Of a stretch of DNA of 64,000 bases, positions 1 to 63,980 are shown piece after piece. Each line of letters opens with the position of its first letter. The stretch's first letter is position 1. Both the position numbers and the translations under genes were made by a program. The stretch comes from Trematomus loennbergii (taxonomy: Eukaryota > Chordata > Actinopteri > Perciformes > Nototheniidae), in the NCBI GenBank assembly GCA_012861695.1, contig JAAOOA010000016.1, positions 28,041,972 through 28,105,971 of the forward strand, given 5' to 3'. The notes below the pieces were generated by a model. It was not told the DNA's origin, did not search any database, and was given only the letters and a program-made list of their open reading frames with translations.

Positions 1-300
1 TCGAGGGAATTAAAAAAAGGGACAGGTCACCGTTTCTGTGGTGCAGCAGCTTCATAAGCAATCATGTGATGAAGGCCTCACTTGTGGTTCGATTTCAGTT
101 TGTCATCTTCGTACAAAAGAGCCTGAGGGGAAGAGGAGAGGACAGGAGACACGATTCATGAGAATGATGAAAAGAGATGCTGCGTACAATCACAACTGAC
201 TATCAGAGATCTTTTCTGTGATTGGAGATGTCCAAAACGATAGGAGAAAACATGGAGTACAACTTTCTGTTAAATATGTGCCTTGCACGTGTGTGTGGTG

Positions 301-23547
<23,247 letters not shown>

Positions 23548-24107
23548 CCCAGGTTGGACGGCCAGGCGGTTCTCTGTTTGTTAGCATCACCACCACCACC
23601 ACTAACAAAGAGTAAAGAAAGGGGTGTGTGTGCCCCTGTGTGAGTGGTGAGAGAGCAAGAGAGAAATCCGCACTCACTTCCGGGTTCGTCTTGCTGTCGA
23701 ATCAGTATCAGAAACGGTTTTATTCCGTCTTTATTCGTCCTCAGAGGAGAAAATGTACATTTGTGACAGCAAGTAAAGAGACAAAGATAGCTTGATATTA
23801 ATTAAGAAGTATGCAACAACAAAAAAAGATTAAAGATACATGTTAAAATGACACTATTTACTATTTAAGATTCAAAGGTTTGGTTGTCAAAGCTACAGTG
23901 TAGAAATGGCAATGAGATTCTTCTGACCTGTGCTCTCCAACAATGCAACATATATAATACAATACAAAAATGCAAAGTAGTGCAACAAGTCTATATACAA
24001 CATATATTTACAAAACACACATCAAATACCAGTAAATGTTTTTGAGATATAGCAGGTGAAAGAAATACAGGTCAGTATGTCAGAGTACAGAATAATCAAT
24101 CATCTAA

Positions 24108-24658
24108 CCTCCAGCTGTCCACAGGTGTCCCACAAGGGTCAATTCTGGGTCCATTGTTATTTTCATTGTATATAAACGACTTACCATCGATATGTCCTGA
24201 CACAAACATCCAAATGTATGCTGATGATACTGTAATTTATGTTCACGGAGGCAGTCTGACACAAGTGGCTAATGAACTGACGAACAAGATGGTTTATTCA
24301 AATCTAACTTAAAAACATGGTTAGTGGAAAATCAGCTCTGTCAACACTGACACAATCTGCACTTTACAACGCTCTGTTTGTACACATGTGCCTTGACCTG
24401 TTGCTATCTGTCTGCTTTGGGAATATGTATTTTAGTTTAGTTTTTATATATGCTTTTATCATAATATAAGCATCTATGTTGAATGTTGTTTTACTGATTG
24501 TATTTACCTGTCATTTGAAGTTAATTTTTTTTTAGGATGACTTTCAACATCTGTCCAGGGACTACAGATGAAAAATAGCCTGTGGCTAACTCTGGCACAT
24601 TTACAGTAATGTCAATCAATGTGCACTGTCCCTGTCAAATAAATAAATAAATAAAATA
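24108..24658 (+). mobile_element. L2-like LINE fragment (RT core plus 3' tail)
   Basis: The plus strand reads LSTGVPQGSILGPLLFSLYI then NDLPS and QMYADDTVIY, the reverse-transcriptase motifs with the YADD catalytic site. The frame is then lost, and the sequence jumps to a LINE-like 3' end (GTGCACTGTCCCTGTCAAAT then AAATA repeats). Internally deleted and dead. Confidence 0.88.
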
Positions 24659-24689
24659 CATCCATTTATGGTATATACTGTATTGCACA

Positions 24690-24905
24690 TAGTAGTATTA
24701 CTATGTTAATAATACTATGACACTGTACTATAGGGGTGTTATAGTATTATTACTATGTTAATAATACTATAACACTGTACTATAGGGGTGTTATAGTAGT
24801 ATTGCTATGTTAATAATACTATGACACTGTACTATAGGGGTGTTATAGTATTATTACTATGTTAATAATACTATGACACTGTACTATAGGGGTGTTATAG
24901 TATAT
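24690..24905. repeat. 52-bp tandem repeat, four units
   Basis: The unit includes CTATGTTAATAATACTAT, CACTGTACTATAGGGGTGT and TATAGTA. Slight variation between units. Confidence 0.92.
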
Positions 24906-25411
24906 ATACATAGATAGATGTATATCTAAAGCGGTTAACATATAGGAGGAATTTCCCCTGGTGTATATGGTGCATACATAAATACAGTCAAATATCGTCA
25001 TATATGAATTATCCTATGAGTTTAGGTATTTCAATTTGGTTTAAATACTTGTCTAGTTTCTTAGAAATACATTTTTCTATATTGTTGACCTACTCGTACA
25101 ACTTATGTTCTTACATTGTTTATGTTGGCACCACCAAAGCAAATTCCTTGTATGTGTAAACGTACATTTCTGATCCTGAAAGAAGATCCATTGTAAGGAC
25201 CTAAAATACAACTATTATAACGTTAAAATAAAGAGCGATATATACATGAAATATAGAAATACCAAAGAACGATGTAAGGTATGACAAATGTATGTTAAAA
25301 ATTAAGTATGTGCAGTGTTGAATGAAAAGTGGAGTGCAGATATGAGAGGTCAGCTTCCATGGCCCTTTCCAATTTCTCTAACCGCCTGCTGCTTCCCCTC
25401 CTCTCTCCTCA

Positions 25412-25503
25412 GTTCCCCTCCTCGACTCCTCTCTCCTCGACTCCTCCGCTTGCATCTCCTGTGGGCGGGACTAAGACACGAGGATAGGAGTCGAGGAGGG
25501 GAG
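25412..25503. repeat. Short inverted repeat
   Basis: TTCCCCTCCTCGACTCCT near 25,412 and AGGAGTCGAGGAGGGGA near 25,486 are reverse complements, about 55 bp apart. Possibly the end of an unrecognised element. Confidence 0.7.
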
Positions 25504-26415
25504 TTAGATAAATGAAAAAGGGCCCATGTGTCACTCCATAAACAACAACAACAACCGATTGTTTAGCAAGACTCACATTTATTCAAAGGCACTGAATATA
25601 AACAAACAACTTAATAAATGCTAACTAAAATAAATTAAAAAAAATATGGAGATAAATGCACGTTTGCAAGCCAATTCTAGAAGTCTGTGGATGTCCAACA
25701 TTTTTTTTAAAAGCAGAAAAAACAGTGCATAAAAATATCAAAAGTAATCATTTGTTCTCGTAAAAAAAACATGTATATTACAAAAAGTGTACATTCAATG
25801 AAGCTTCCTGTTCAACGTCTAATTAAAAGTGGACGGCGTGCCAAAGGTGCGTTTCTTTAAGTGCTTCGGCTCCTTGGACTCAAGTCATGAAGGAACTTCG
25901 AGAGAGTCATTAAATGGCACTGAGTTTTCAATTAAAAAAAGCCTCACATTTTGCTGAGTGTCTCTTTTTGGAGGAGGGCGATAAGTTGTTACGAACATGT
26001 GGAAATGGTGGATTGTAAGAAGTAATACTAGGAACTGCACACTGAAATGTATATGATTTGACACTGAATGGATGTCATTGAGTACTTCAATCCATTCCTC
26101 TTCCTTACTACCAAGACAAATAATATTTAATACAATTTTTTAGTATTGATCAACTTATTTCCTGCCAAAATGGCTGAAAATGCTGCTTTAAGGATAATAA
26201 AAAATGGATAAATAGTGCTTTTTCGTCATCTTACATCCTGATGGATTGACAAAAGATAAGGTGGTTGTAGAGAACATGATAGCATGCAAATCCTAGGGCT
26301 GCAAGTATCAATTACATTCATTATCGATTAACTCAAATCCAGTTGATTGTCGGATCACAAGAAAAAAAGCATAAAATTCATACAATTAAACAGATAATTT
26401 CTTGTTTTTTTTCAT

Positions 26416-26432
26416 GTGTGTGTGTGTCTGTG

Positions 26433-26472
<40 letters not shown>

Positions 26473-26571
26473 TGTATGTGTCTGTGTCTCTGTATGTGTG
26501 TGTGTGTGTCTGTGTCTATGTGTGTGTCTGTGTCTCTGTATGTGTGTGTCTGTGTCTATGTGTGTGTGTGT

Positions 26572-26605
<34 letters not shown>

Positions 26606-26688
26606 CTGTGTCTCTGTATGTGTGTGAGTGTGTCTGTGTCTATGTGTGTGTGAGTGTGTCTGTGTCTATGTGTGTGTGTGTGTGTGTC
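26416..26688. repeat. GT/GTCTGTGTCTATG compound microsatellite
   Basis: About 270 bp of GT with interspersed TCTGTGTCTATG and TCTGTGTCTCTGTATG blocks. Confidence 0.97.
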
Positions 26689-27259
26689 AGAATCTTTTCT
26701 CCCAGATATTTTGTTGCAATATCACCAAGCTCTTATCTGCATTATGCACACACATTAACATCTAAATCATGTTTTCACTCGTTCACCCAAACACTAAATA
26801 CTTTCAGGGAAATTATCGATCAACACAAGTCCAGTTATCATGTATAATAATAATAATCAGAAAAAGTTAAATATAACTTTGAAGTAGCATTCAAATAACA
26901 AAACAATTGTAAAAATTCAAATTGGATTATCAAAATAGATGGCTAATTGTTAAAGTTCATACATTAGTCCTCTCATATCGATAAGACCATGTCCCTTTTA
27001 ACAACAGGCTGTGAATTTGCATTTGATATTTAAATATAAATCATGTTTTCATGCTGCTGTACAACCAAATGATTATTTTGGGGAGGACACTGGACAGTAT
27101 GACAATCCTTCTGGTGCATGTAACAGTCGAGGATACACAGCTAAAAAACACACACACAGCTCATGTGAAGCAAAACATGCTGACATGTGTTCCCAACATG
27201 TCTGCAGGTATAGAAATCTGCCAGATGAGAAAAGAGCTTCATAGTTAAGCATCGCTTCT

Positions 27260-28413
27260 CCTCCTGTAGGTGGGTCTTCGATGACAGTGTTTTTCTCATG
27301 TGATGGTTTGGGAGGTGCTGCTTCTTCTGCAGATTCATCTTTGATGTCAGTGTTATCCTCACGTGATGGTTTGGGAGGTGCTGCTTCTACTGCAGGTTCA
27401 TCTTGATGTCAGTGTTGTTCTCATGTGATGGTTTGGGAGGTGCTGCTTCTCTGCAGGTTCATCTTTGATGTCAGTGTTGTTCTCATGTGGTGTATTGAGA
27501 GGCGGGTCTGCAGGTTCTTCTTTTCCTTCAGCAATGGACCGGCTACTCCCCCTGCAGGACCACCTTCACTGCCTGGTTTTGCACCCGGTGATGTATTGGT
27601 TGGAGAGCTGTCATCCATAAGTACAGCGGTTGCTCACCATCAGCCTTAGAAGTACCATTTTTAGCGATGTTTTGCTTCCAGCAGGGAAATTTACCATTTT
27701 TCCATGCCCACCAAATCCCAACCGCAGCAACAGCAGCCACAATTAGGAAACCAATGATGCCTCCAACAATCCCACCAGTTGAAGAACTCTCTTGTTCTTC
27801 CTTCTTAATAATGTAGAGTCTATTTGGAAGTGGATCACTTACTTTCTCACTTACTGGGTTCTTCATCATGCAGGTGAAGTCCTTCACTTGTCCATGCTCT
27901 TTCTTGGTGATGGGTATGAGCTTCCGACGGTTTCCACTCTCCATCCCGGTCTTCCAGCTGTAAGTGACGGGTTCAGCCCCGGTGGTGTCCCCCTCACAGG
28001 TCAGCGTACATTGGTCATCTCATCGCTGCATGTCAACGGGGAGACCCATATCTCCGGCTTGGGAACGTTTTGATCACTAAAACGTTGTATGTCTCTTTTT
28101 GCACGTTGTTGTTAACCTCCACTGAATACACACCCGCATCCGCGTTGGTCATTTTCTCCATAGATAAACGTCCAGAGACTATATTCAGTTTGATGTTCTC
28201 TCTGTTATGGGTCAAATTAACCACATCTTTCACCCATTCTGCCAGAATATTATCTTGAAACTTCCACTGGATGATGGTGATCGGATCGGAAGGAGGGGGC
28301 CTCAAGTCCAGCGTCACGCTACCGCCTTCCTTGATGGGCTTCTCCTTAGTAGAAGCAGAGCGAAGAGAGGCCAAAACCAAAACCAAAACCAAAACTTTCC
28401 CCATTTCGTCCAC
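27260..28413 (-). pseudogene. Second intronless CD2/SLAM-like Ig receptor copy (V-C2-TM-repeat tail), frameshifted
   Basis: Starts at 28,413 (MDEMGKVLVLVLVLASLRSA, signal peptide), then a V domain (GGSVTLDLRP, WKFQDNILAEW, SMEKMTNADAGVYSVEVNN). One C2 domain follows (VTYSWKTG-like, DFTCMMKNPVSEKVSDPLPN), then a glycine-rich membrane helix (GGIVGGIIGFLIVAAVAAVG then IWWAW) and a cytoplasmic tail with tandem repeats. No introns. Single-base losses near 28,067, 28,017 and 27,943 and at least two more in the tail (27,545-27,640) break the frame. It is close in sequence to the 3,285-4,364 copy in V and C2 but has one C2 domain and a different membrane segment and tail. Family members act as cell-surface adhesion or signalling receptors on leukocytes. 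The 3' end is uncertain. Confidence 0.82.
27262..27480 (-). repeat. 63-bp coding tandem repeat in Ig receptor tail
   Basis: About three and a half units, each encoding HENNTDIKDEPAEEAAPPK-like peptide followed by PS on the minus strand. One-base indels (GCAGAGAAGC against GCAGAAGAAGC; ATCAAGATG against ATCAAAGATG) shift frame between units. Confidence 0.85.
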
Positions 28414-28559
28414 GGATCAATACACGACTTTACGGATGTTCATAACAGATACATTAATCGAGAATGTCGTCAATTCGCCGCCAAGAAGCCACCGAGTAAC
28501 TCCGCACCCTTCGTCGCGAGAGAGTAGTGAGTGAGGAAGGAAACGGAAGGGAGGGGCCC

Positions 28560-29760
28560 ACACATGCATTGTAATATAGGTGTCCTGGACAGTGCCTGAT
28601 TAAAATTCGATAATAGGGACCTTTTTTTATGTTTTATAATAAAGCAGCATATTGTAAAAATACAAACATGCACAACTATTTCAATACTCAAATGAATTCT
28701 CAGTAGAAACATATTATATACAAATATATATGTTTTCTCTACTAGCAGCTATGTGTGTTTCTACTTGGAATAATATGTATTTAATGTATCATTCATTATA
28801 ATAAGATAATATTATATAGATATGAATGAGTTCTTTGACTTTTCATACTTTAAGTATATTTCGATGTTACTCCTTTTAAACTTTTACTTAAATCAAATAT
28901 CTTATTCAGGATCTTTACGTTTGAGAGAGCGTTTTTTTAAATGTAATATGTTGTCTTTTATGTCACCACCAACATTTATTTATGGCTAACATAATATATT
29001 AGTATACATTTAATCCACAGGCATTACTGTTAGACAGCTACACTGACGTCACTTCCGGGATGGATCCGAATTTTCCTTCATCAGCAAAAAGCCACTCGTT
29101 TCAAGACAATTTGTTGACAAAACTCGTGACAAATAGGCTAAAAACAGTAGAAAAGACCCTTAATATTTTTAACTCAAAGTATACATTTGTTTCATTTATC
29201 GTGTTGGGTAAATTACTTCTTTTGTAGGTCGCTTTCCGGTCACACTGGAACATATTTGACCGGAGGACGTTATTTTCCGTAACACCAGTAAAAACTAGGA
29301 ATCGAAAGTGTGACTCAATGCAAATATTTTTGAATGATCTAATGCAGGGTGTAGTCACATACCAAGTGTTTTCCAGGACCAAAACTAGTTTGCCTAGTAG
29401 CCCATTCAGAATACTACATATTACAACATTGTGTTACAGAGGTGGATGCACATAAGATAAGAGATAAGAGGTACTTTTGTGCAGCTAGTAAAAGTGGAGC
29501 TCATTTTAATGTCTTTATATGCTTGTGTAGCTTAATTTGTAAACTTGAATCATGAGGTGACTATTTTGTACTAATCTGGGAGGTATGTAAAGCTTTAAAA
29601 TAAATGTAGTGCTGTTAATGTACAATAATTGACTCTGATATGTGATATAAGTGTGCAGGGAAACAGAACAGTACAACTTTGGTATTCTTACATTACGTGA
29701 AAAAAGGTCATTTTTTAGGGAAACAGTTTGGTGTTTATGTAGTCTTTCCGTGGCAGTTAC
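28560..29760. other. No gene recognised
   Basis: AT-rich intergenic DNA with short ORFs lacking motifs. The GACGTCACTTCCGG block near 29,045 resembles a CRE/ETS promoter motif, but no exon follows that I can support. Confidence 0.35.
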
Positions 29761-29766
29761 ACGCAG

Positions 29767-29829
<63 letters not shown>
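29767..29829. repeat. (TAG)n microsatellite at LINE 3' end
   Basis: About 21 TAG units. On the minus strand it forms the tail (CTA)n of the LINE fragment ending here. Confidence 0.97.
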
Positions 29830-31140
29830 TTCGTTTATTTGTCCCCGAGGGGAAAATGGGTTGCAGCACATCACAAGGCATTTAAAAGATAAAACATATG
29901 TCACTGACAACATAGACACAGATTAAAAATAACTGAAAAAAAAAACAGATATCAGCAGACATGACAAGGGGCCTCGGCCCTCATTTGCGAGAGGGGGGGG
30001 GGGGACAGTGCCAGGCCAGCTGGGTAAACAGTGCGTCCTAGCCATCATTGATTAAGGAGTCTGATGGCTTGTGGGACGAAAGACAGCCTAGATCTGTTAT
30101 TTTTAAACAGAGGGGCACGATATCTCCGCCCAGATGGCAACAGTTCAAAATAAGAGGCAAGAGGGTGCCTCAGGTCACTAAGCTAAGCTTTCTAGACTAG
30201 AAAATGAGATTCCTGACAATTTACTGGACAATGTTATGGCCCTCCGGACTGACTTTGTCAGTGCCTCAGTGGCGTTGCCGAACCAGCATCTGATGCCGAA
30301 GGAGAGCACACTTTCAATAAAAGCATGATAAAACATCTTAACCATTCTGTTGCCGACATTAAAAGACAATGATTTACGTAAAAATAACATTCTTTGTTGA
30401 GACTTAGCATTTACTTTCTCAGACCATACATCCCATCTGACGACACCAAGATACTTGTACTCAGTGACACATTGTATAGGCTCCTTATTTAAAAGAGTAG
30501 GGTTGGGGGATTGTGCTTTTCTAAAAATCAATTTCCATCTCCTAAACCAGGGCTATTCCATTGGCGGCCGCGGGCCAAACCCAGCCCCGGGGGATATTGA
30601 CTGGCCCTTTGAGTATAACGTTAAAAAGTAATCTACTTTTGTGCCTTTATTCCAGAGAGGGTGAAATTGAGAGATAGAGGGGAAGACATTGCCTGACTAC
30701 TTCTGCGGGCTCGGGTTTCGAACCCACCTACTAGCTACTGTAGTGACAAACTGTCATTTATTGCATCTCTGCGTGAATGATTAGATCATTTCACCTAAAT
30801 TAAATCAAATGATGTTGATGGTTAAATTAGCTTCACATGTAGGCCTACTGAGTTCTGAGCCATTTAGATCTCTAAAGGCCTTGGGGCTATGTTGTTTGAT
30901 TTAATGAAACACAATATATGCACTCCACTATGCTGTTGTAGTATTTACTGTATCTGAAGCTCTTAATATGATTGCTCATATTTCAAGCCATCTTTTTCCC
31001 GGCCCCTTGCTTTGGATCATTTTCATCAACCGGGCCCCATTTCCAAACTAATTGAATAGCCCTGTCCTAAACATTTGGAGAACTGGCCCAACTTTGTTCA
31101 AAGTGTAGAAATATCACCTCTGACTTTCAATACAACTCAG
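29830..31140 (-). mobile_element. L2-like LINE 3' fragment, split by a hAT element
   Basis: The minus strand at 30,178-30,531 encodes the C-terminal RT region (YKYLGVVRWDVWSEKV, FLRKSLSFNVGNRMVK, FYHAFIESVLSFGIRCWFGN). Its upstream part resumes at 31,073-31,140 after a hAT insertion. The 3' UTR carries TTTGTCCCCGAGGGGAAAAT and CCCAGATGGCAACAGTTC, typical of fish L2-type elements. 5'-truncated and inactive. Confidence 0.85.
30548..31064. mobile_element. hAT-type MITE with exact 8-bp target duplication
   Basis: Ends CAGGGCTATTC and GAATAGCCCTG, flanked by TCCTAAAC on both sides (30,540-30,547 and 31,065-31,072). Inserted into the minus-strand LINE fragment. No transposase. CAG-type ends and an 8-bp duplication are hAT hallmarks. 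Confidence 0.93.
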
Positions 31141-31151
31141 AGTCATGCCAC

Positions 31152-32190
31152 CTGCAGAAGTCTTCGGATGACTCTGCAGTGGTAGGGTGTATAAGGGATG
31201 GACGGGAGGAGGAGTACAGAGCGCTGGTGGGTGATTTTGTTGAGTGGACTGGAAGAAATCATCTGCTTCTGAATGTGGCCAAGACCAGAGAGATGGTCAT
31301 TGATTTCAGGAGGAAGAGGACATCTCCTCCTCTGCCCCTGTGCATTCTGGGAGAGGATGTGGCTGTTGTGGAGGTCTACAAGTACCTGGGAGTGCACTTA
31401 GACAATGGGCTGAACTGGAGGATCAACACTGACGCTGTGTACAAGAAGGGGATGAGCCGACTCTATTTTCTGAGGAAGCTGAGATCCTTCAACGTATGCA
31501 GCAAGATGCTGGAGATCTTCTATCAGTCTGTGGTGGCGAGTGCACTCTTCTTTGCTGCGGTCTGCTGGGGGGGCAGCATCAGAGCCGGTGACACCAGCAG
31601 GATCAATAAACTGATCAGGAAAGCTGGGTCAGTCATCGGCATCAAGCTGGACCCCTTTGTAGCTGTGGTGGAGAGGAGGACACTGAACAGGCTGTTGTCC
31701 ATCATGGATAACCCCACCCATCCTCTCCACCTGCAGCTGGACAGTCAACGGAGCTCCTTCTCCAACAGACTGCTGCAGCTCCTTCTCCAACAGACTGCTG
31801 CAGCTCCTTCTCCAACAGACTGCTGCAGCTCCTTCTCCAACAGACTGCTGCAGCTCCCCTGTCACAAGGACAGATACTGGAAAACATTCCTGCCCACTCC
31901 AATAACTCTGTACAATAAATCACCTCTGGCTGGAAGAGAACTCTCTGCTCCATAGTTTCTCTTGGAATAAAACCACGTTGTACATTTTACTCTATAATCT
32001 GTTCAATATTTATACTCCATATTCCATATATATATATATAATATCTGCATGTATATTTTCTATTTCGACATTTCTATTTTATTTTTCTTTCTATTCTTGT
32101 ATATTTTGTTTTATTGTAAAATGCCTTTTATGCTGCTGTAACAATTTCCCAATTTGGGATCAATAAAGTACTATCTATCAATCTATTACA
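31152..32190 (+). mobile_element. LINE fragment, RT C-terminal half
   Basis: Opens in the catalytic motif (SDDSAVVGCIRDG), then FVEWTGRNHLLLNVAKTREM, VIDFRRKR, VEVYKYLGVHLDNGLNW, FLRKLRSFNVCSKMLEIFYQ, SALFFAAVCWGG and LNRLLSIMDNPTHPLH. The frame is open to 31,955. The 3' tail is TTGGGATCAATAAAGTACTA then a TCTA-type repeat. 5'-truncated exactly at the catalytic region. A 25-bp repeat interrupts the C-terminus. Confidence 0.92.
31751..31857. repeat. 25-bp tandem repeat inside LINE coding sequence
   Basis: Four units of AGCTCCTTCTCCAACAGACT followed by GCTGC. The 25-bp period rotates the reading frame but leaves it open. Confidence 0.95.
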
Positions 32191-32195
32191 TTATA

Positions 32196-32258
32196 TGTAC
32201 AGCACTTTGGCTCGACCAAAAATCGCTTTTAAATGTGCTATATAAATAAAACCTGGCA
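32196..32258 (+). repeat. Dispersed 3'-end module
   Basis: TATGTACAGCACTTTGGCTC followed by GACCAAAAATCG and GTGCTATATAAATAAAAC also occurs at 56,660-56,728. This is a retroelement 3' end; the parent element is not identified. Confidence 0.75.
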
Positions 32259-32686
32259 AATCTCACCAATGGTTCACTGATTAACTTTTTGCATTTTGTT
32301 TGTTTAATTTGTTCACAACACTAATGTATGTACTATAAATTCATGATTCAAGTGCTTTCACTCAATACAAGAATCCCTGAACAGCATCATTCTTATCAGT
32401 ACTCTGAGAAAGGAAACAAACATGTCTGTCCTATTTAAGAGCTACCTCTTAGACAGGTGCCCCATAGAGAGCATCCTGACCAAGTTTGCACTATTTGTAT
32501 GGTTGTTGTTGTGTTTCATATTTATTATTTTATGTCTTGTAAATTGCGCTGTTGAGGAACCTGCAATGTAGGTATTTGGAAAGATCCTGTTCCTTCGCTT
32601 TCCAAAAACGTTTTGGCAATTTCTAGTTCTCCATTTTCATCAAACATGATGAATCCTTTACCCCTAGTACACTCTATTGGAATTAA

Positions 32687-33058
32687 AGGTAGGGTAGGTA
32701 AGAATGGAGAAACCAGCTCGAGTGCGCTGGAATTTGAAAGTACGCAGCCAGAACAAATCTGCCCCTTCCTTCAGACTTCCTTACAGAGCCCCTCCTCCAA
32801 CACACACGAACGCACACATGACCAATGAGGGCACGAGATAAGTTTGTGCACAGATGGAAGGCTGACAGGCAGGTAGGCCATCCAGTTATTTTAGCCGGGC
32901 CGGCTCAGATGATTGGTCGTGCTTTTTACAGCGCCACGGCTTCCACAGATGACATTTTTGTATTTATTGTCAAAGCATTTAATGTATTCATTGCTATCGG
33001 GATGTTAAGAGCATTCCATGGAATATAATGTTTCTTTAGTGAATTACATACCCCACCT
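32687..33058. mobile_element. TTAA-type MITE near kif11 3' end
   Basis: Ends AGGTAGGGTAGGTAA and ATTACATACCCCACCT (imperfect inverted repeats), with TTAA at 32,683-32,686 and 33,059-33,062. It is 187 bp beyond the kif11 stop codon and may be in or near its 3' UTR. Confidence 0.85.
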
Positions 33059-33244
33059 TTAATAAATCACAAAATTATAAAAACAAGTATAAAATCTCTT
33101 TAATTCTACAAGCTACTTGGAAATGTCGAGACAACTACGTTACTAAAACACCACATTTATATTTAAAAGACAAAAATACAAACATAAAACCAACACAGGA
33201 AAGACGATGATAATATGGATTAAGAAGAATATATTTTAAATGTT

Positions 33245-62306
<29,062 letters not shown>

Positions 62307-62640
62307 GGTTGCACTCTTTTCTCTAAAAATAGGTTTGAAAGTAACGGTTACACACCTTAGATGAACATACAAACAATGAAACAATAGAGAGACGATATTA
62401 AAGCTTTAAAAACATGATAGCTGTTACTATTTAAAGTCAGAAGCGGTTAGCTAAGTGGAAAATAGCATGCTAGGTAGCTCAATTCAAATTGCCGTTACTC
62501 CATAGCAACTCACCGGCTTATCTTCCTCTCCTTTTATGAATAATCCGCTTTATCCCCAGGAAATATGATTTGTGTTTATTATAAATCCAACGTCTTCTTC
62601 TCTGACAACTTTTTCTCTGCCCTCTGGCGCTCTGTAACCT
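62307..62640 (-). other. kif11: Probable kif11 5' UTR with a small intron
   Basis: On the transcript a donor-like CCG|GTGAGT lies at 62,514/62,513 and an acceptor-like CTATTTTTAG ends at 62,323, just before the ATG context GCAACCATGG. This suggests one non-coding exon right of 62,514. Transcript data are needed to confirm it. Confidence 0.5.
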
Positions 62641-62679
62641 CCGACAAGAAAATTATTTCAAACAGTACTTTTAAAATGT

Positions 62680-62770
62680 TGCTGAACCAATAAGAGGATA
62701 GTAACGGCCAAAAATACGATACCATTGGTCGCAATGAATCACGTGACCGCTTTGGCGCGGAGCATCATGG
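62680..62770 (-). promoter_or_regulatory. kif11: Putative kif11 promoter elements: E2F-like site and two CCAAT boxes
   Basis: TTTGGCGCGG at about 62,751 fits the E2F consensus. AACCAATAAG at about 62,685 and CCATTGGTCG (reverse CCAAT) at about 62,722 fit NF-Y sites. CATCATGGGAAGT near 62,763 resembles an initiator/YY1-type element. The combination is typical of G2/M genes. Transcription start not determined. Confidence 0.5.
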
Positions 62771-62989
62771 GAAGTTACAGTGCAGAATAAATAACAGACT
62801 GTTTCCACTGTGTGGAGACATTTTACTAGAAACTGTTTTTAATTATAACCATAGGCGCCATTACCACTTTTTGAAATGGCCAATTCTGTCCCCACCACTG
62901 ATTAAAAGTATAACTTATAAATGTTCTGAAAAATAGCGTGCATAAAGAAATATAATAAACAAGAACACTGGTTTAAAAATTGGTTTAAA

Positions 62990-63325
62990 CATTTTGTATG
63001 TATTTATTGCAATGTATTATTTACTTTTTTATTATAAGTTTATGTATTATTTTATTGTTATTGTTTTTGTTATTATTTATTTAAATATGTTATCAATATG
63101 AATTATTATTTAATTATTCATTGTTTATGTATTGATATCATTTTTTAAATGTAATTAATTGTATTTTACTTGTCATTTATTTATTGTCATTTATTTATTA
63201 TGATTATTATTATTTTATTTATTATTATTGTATTCATTATTATTTTATATATATTTATAATTTAAATTGTATTTATTATTAGTATTCTTTTATTATTTTT
63301 ATATTATTTTATTATTTTTATTTAA
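62990..63325. repeat. AT-rich simple sequence
   Basis: TTATT/ATTTATT low-complexity stretch with no gene. Confidence 0.9.
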
Positions 63326-63703
63326 AGGGGACCTATCATGCAAAATGCACTTTTTTTGTACGTCTTTTATACATGAATATGTGTCCCCGGTGTTCCAGGG
63401 AACTCAACAAGTGTCAGAAAACACAACCCTCTCTATTTTCCTCCTACCCCAAATCTCTAAAAAAGGGACTGCAACGGATCTGATCAAAACTGATCAGTCA
63501 GGAGGAGACAGCCACGGCCATTGCCGTTCGAAAGCGCTGGAGACGCTGTAGTACATATGCCAGGCCTGTAGGCGGTGCTGTTCTCACACAATCAGCCCTT
63601 GCAAAAACAGGGATAAAAAAGTGCAAATTGAGCGAAATGAGGCATGGTTAAAATGCATGATCTGTTTGGTATTTTGAAAAAATATATATATGATAGGTCC
63701 ACT
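63326..63703. mobile_element. TTAA-type MITE, AGGGGACCTATCATGC family, copy 2
   Basis: TTAA at 63,322-63,325 and 63,704-63,707. Ends AGGGGACCTATCATG and TATGATAGGTCCACT (13 of 15 as inverted repeats). The open frame across it is not a gene. Confidence 0.9.
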
Positions 63704-63887
63704 TTAATAGTTTACCCATGTTTTTTTTTCACGTCCCCCAGAGGTGTTGGGGGCGTCTGTATATATATTTATTTTTATTCTAGTTGTATTTTATATATTT
63801 TTAATGAATTTTATAGATAACCATATGGGTTTGTTGATGTTGGTGGAGATACAGTGTGAAACTATCTACCATGCTCAGGATTCAAAC

Positions 63888-63980
63888 CAACATCCCCATA
63901 GCAACACTGGTTGTCATCCCCACAGCAACACTGGTTATCCCACAGCAACACTGGTTGTCATCCCCACAGCAACACTGGTT
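63888..63980. repeat. 24-bp tandem repeat, about four units
   Basis: CATCCCCACAGCAACACTGG then TTGT, repeated with one shortened unit. Confidence 0.93.

Noticed and set aside
31179..31955. 258-residue open frame as a host gene
   Set aside because: Reverse-transcriptase C-terminal motifs and a LINE 3' tail show it is a 5'-truncated retroelement.
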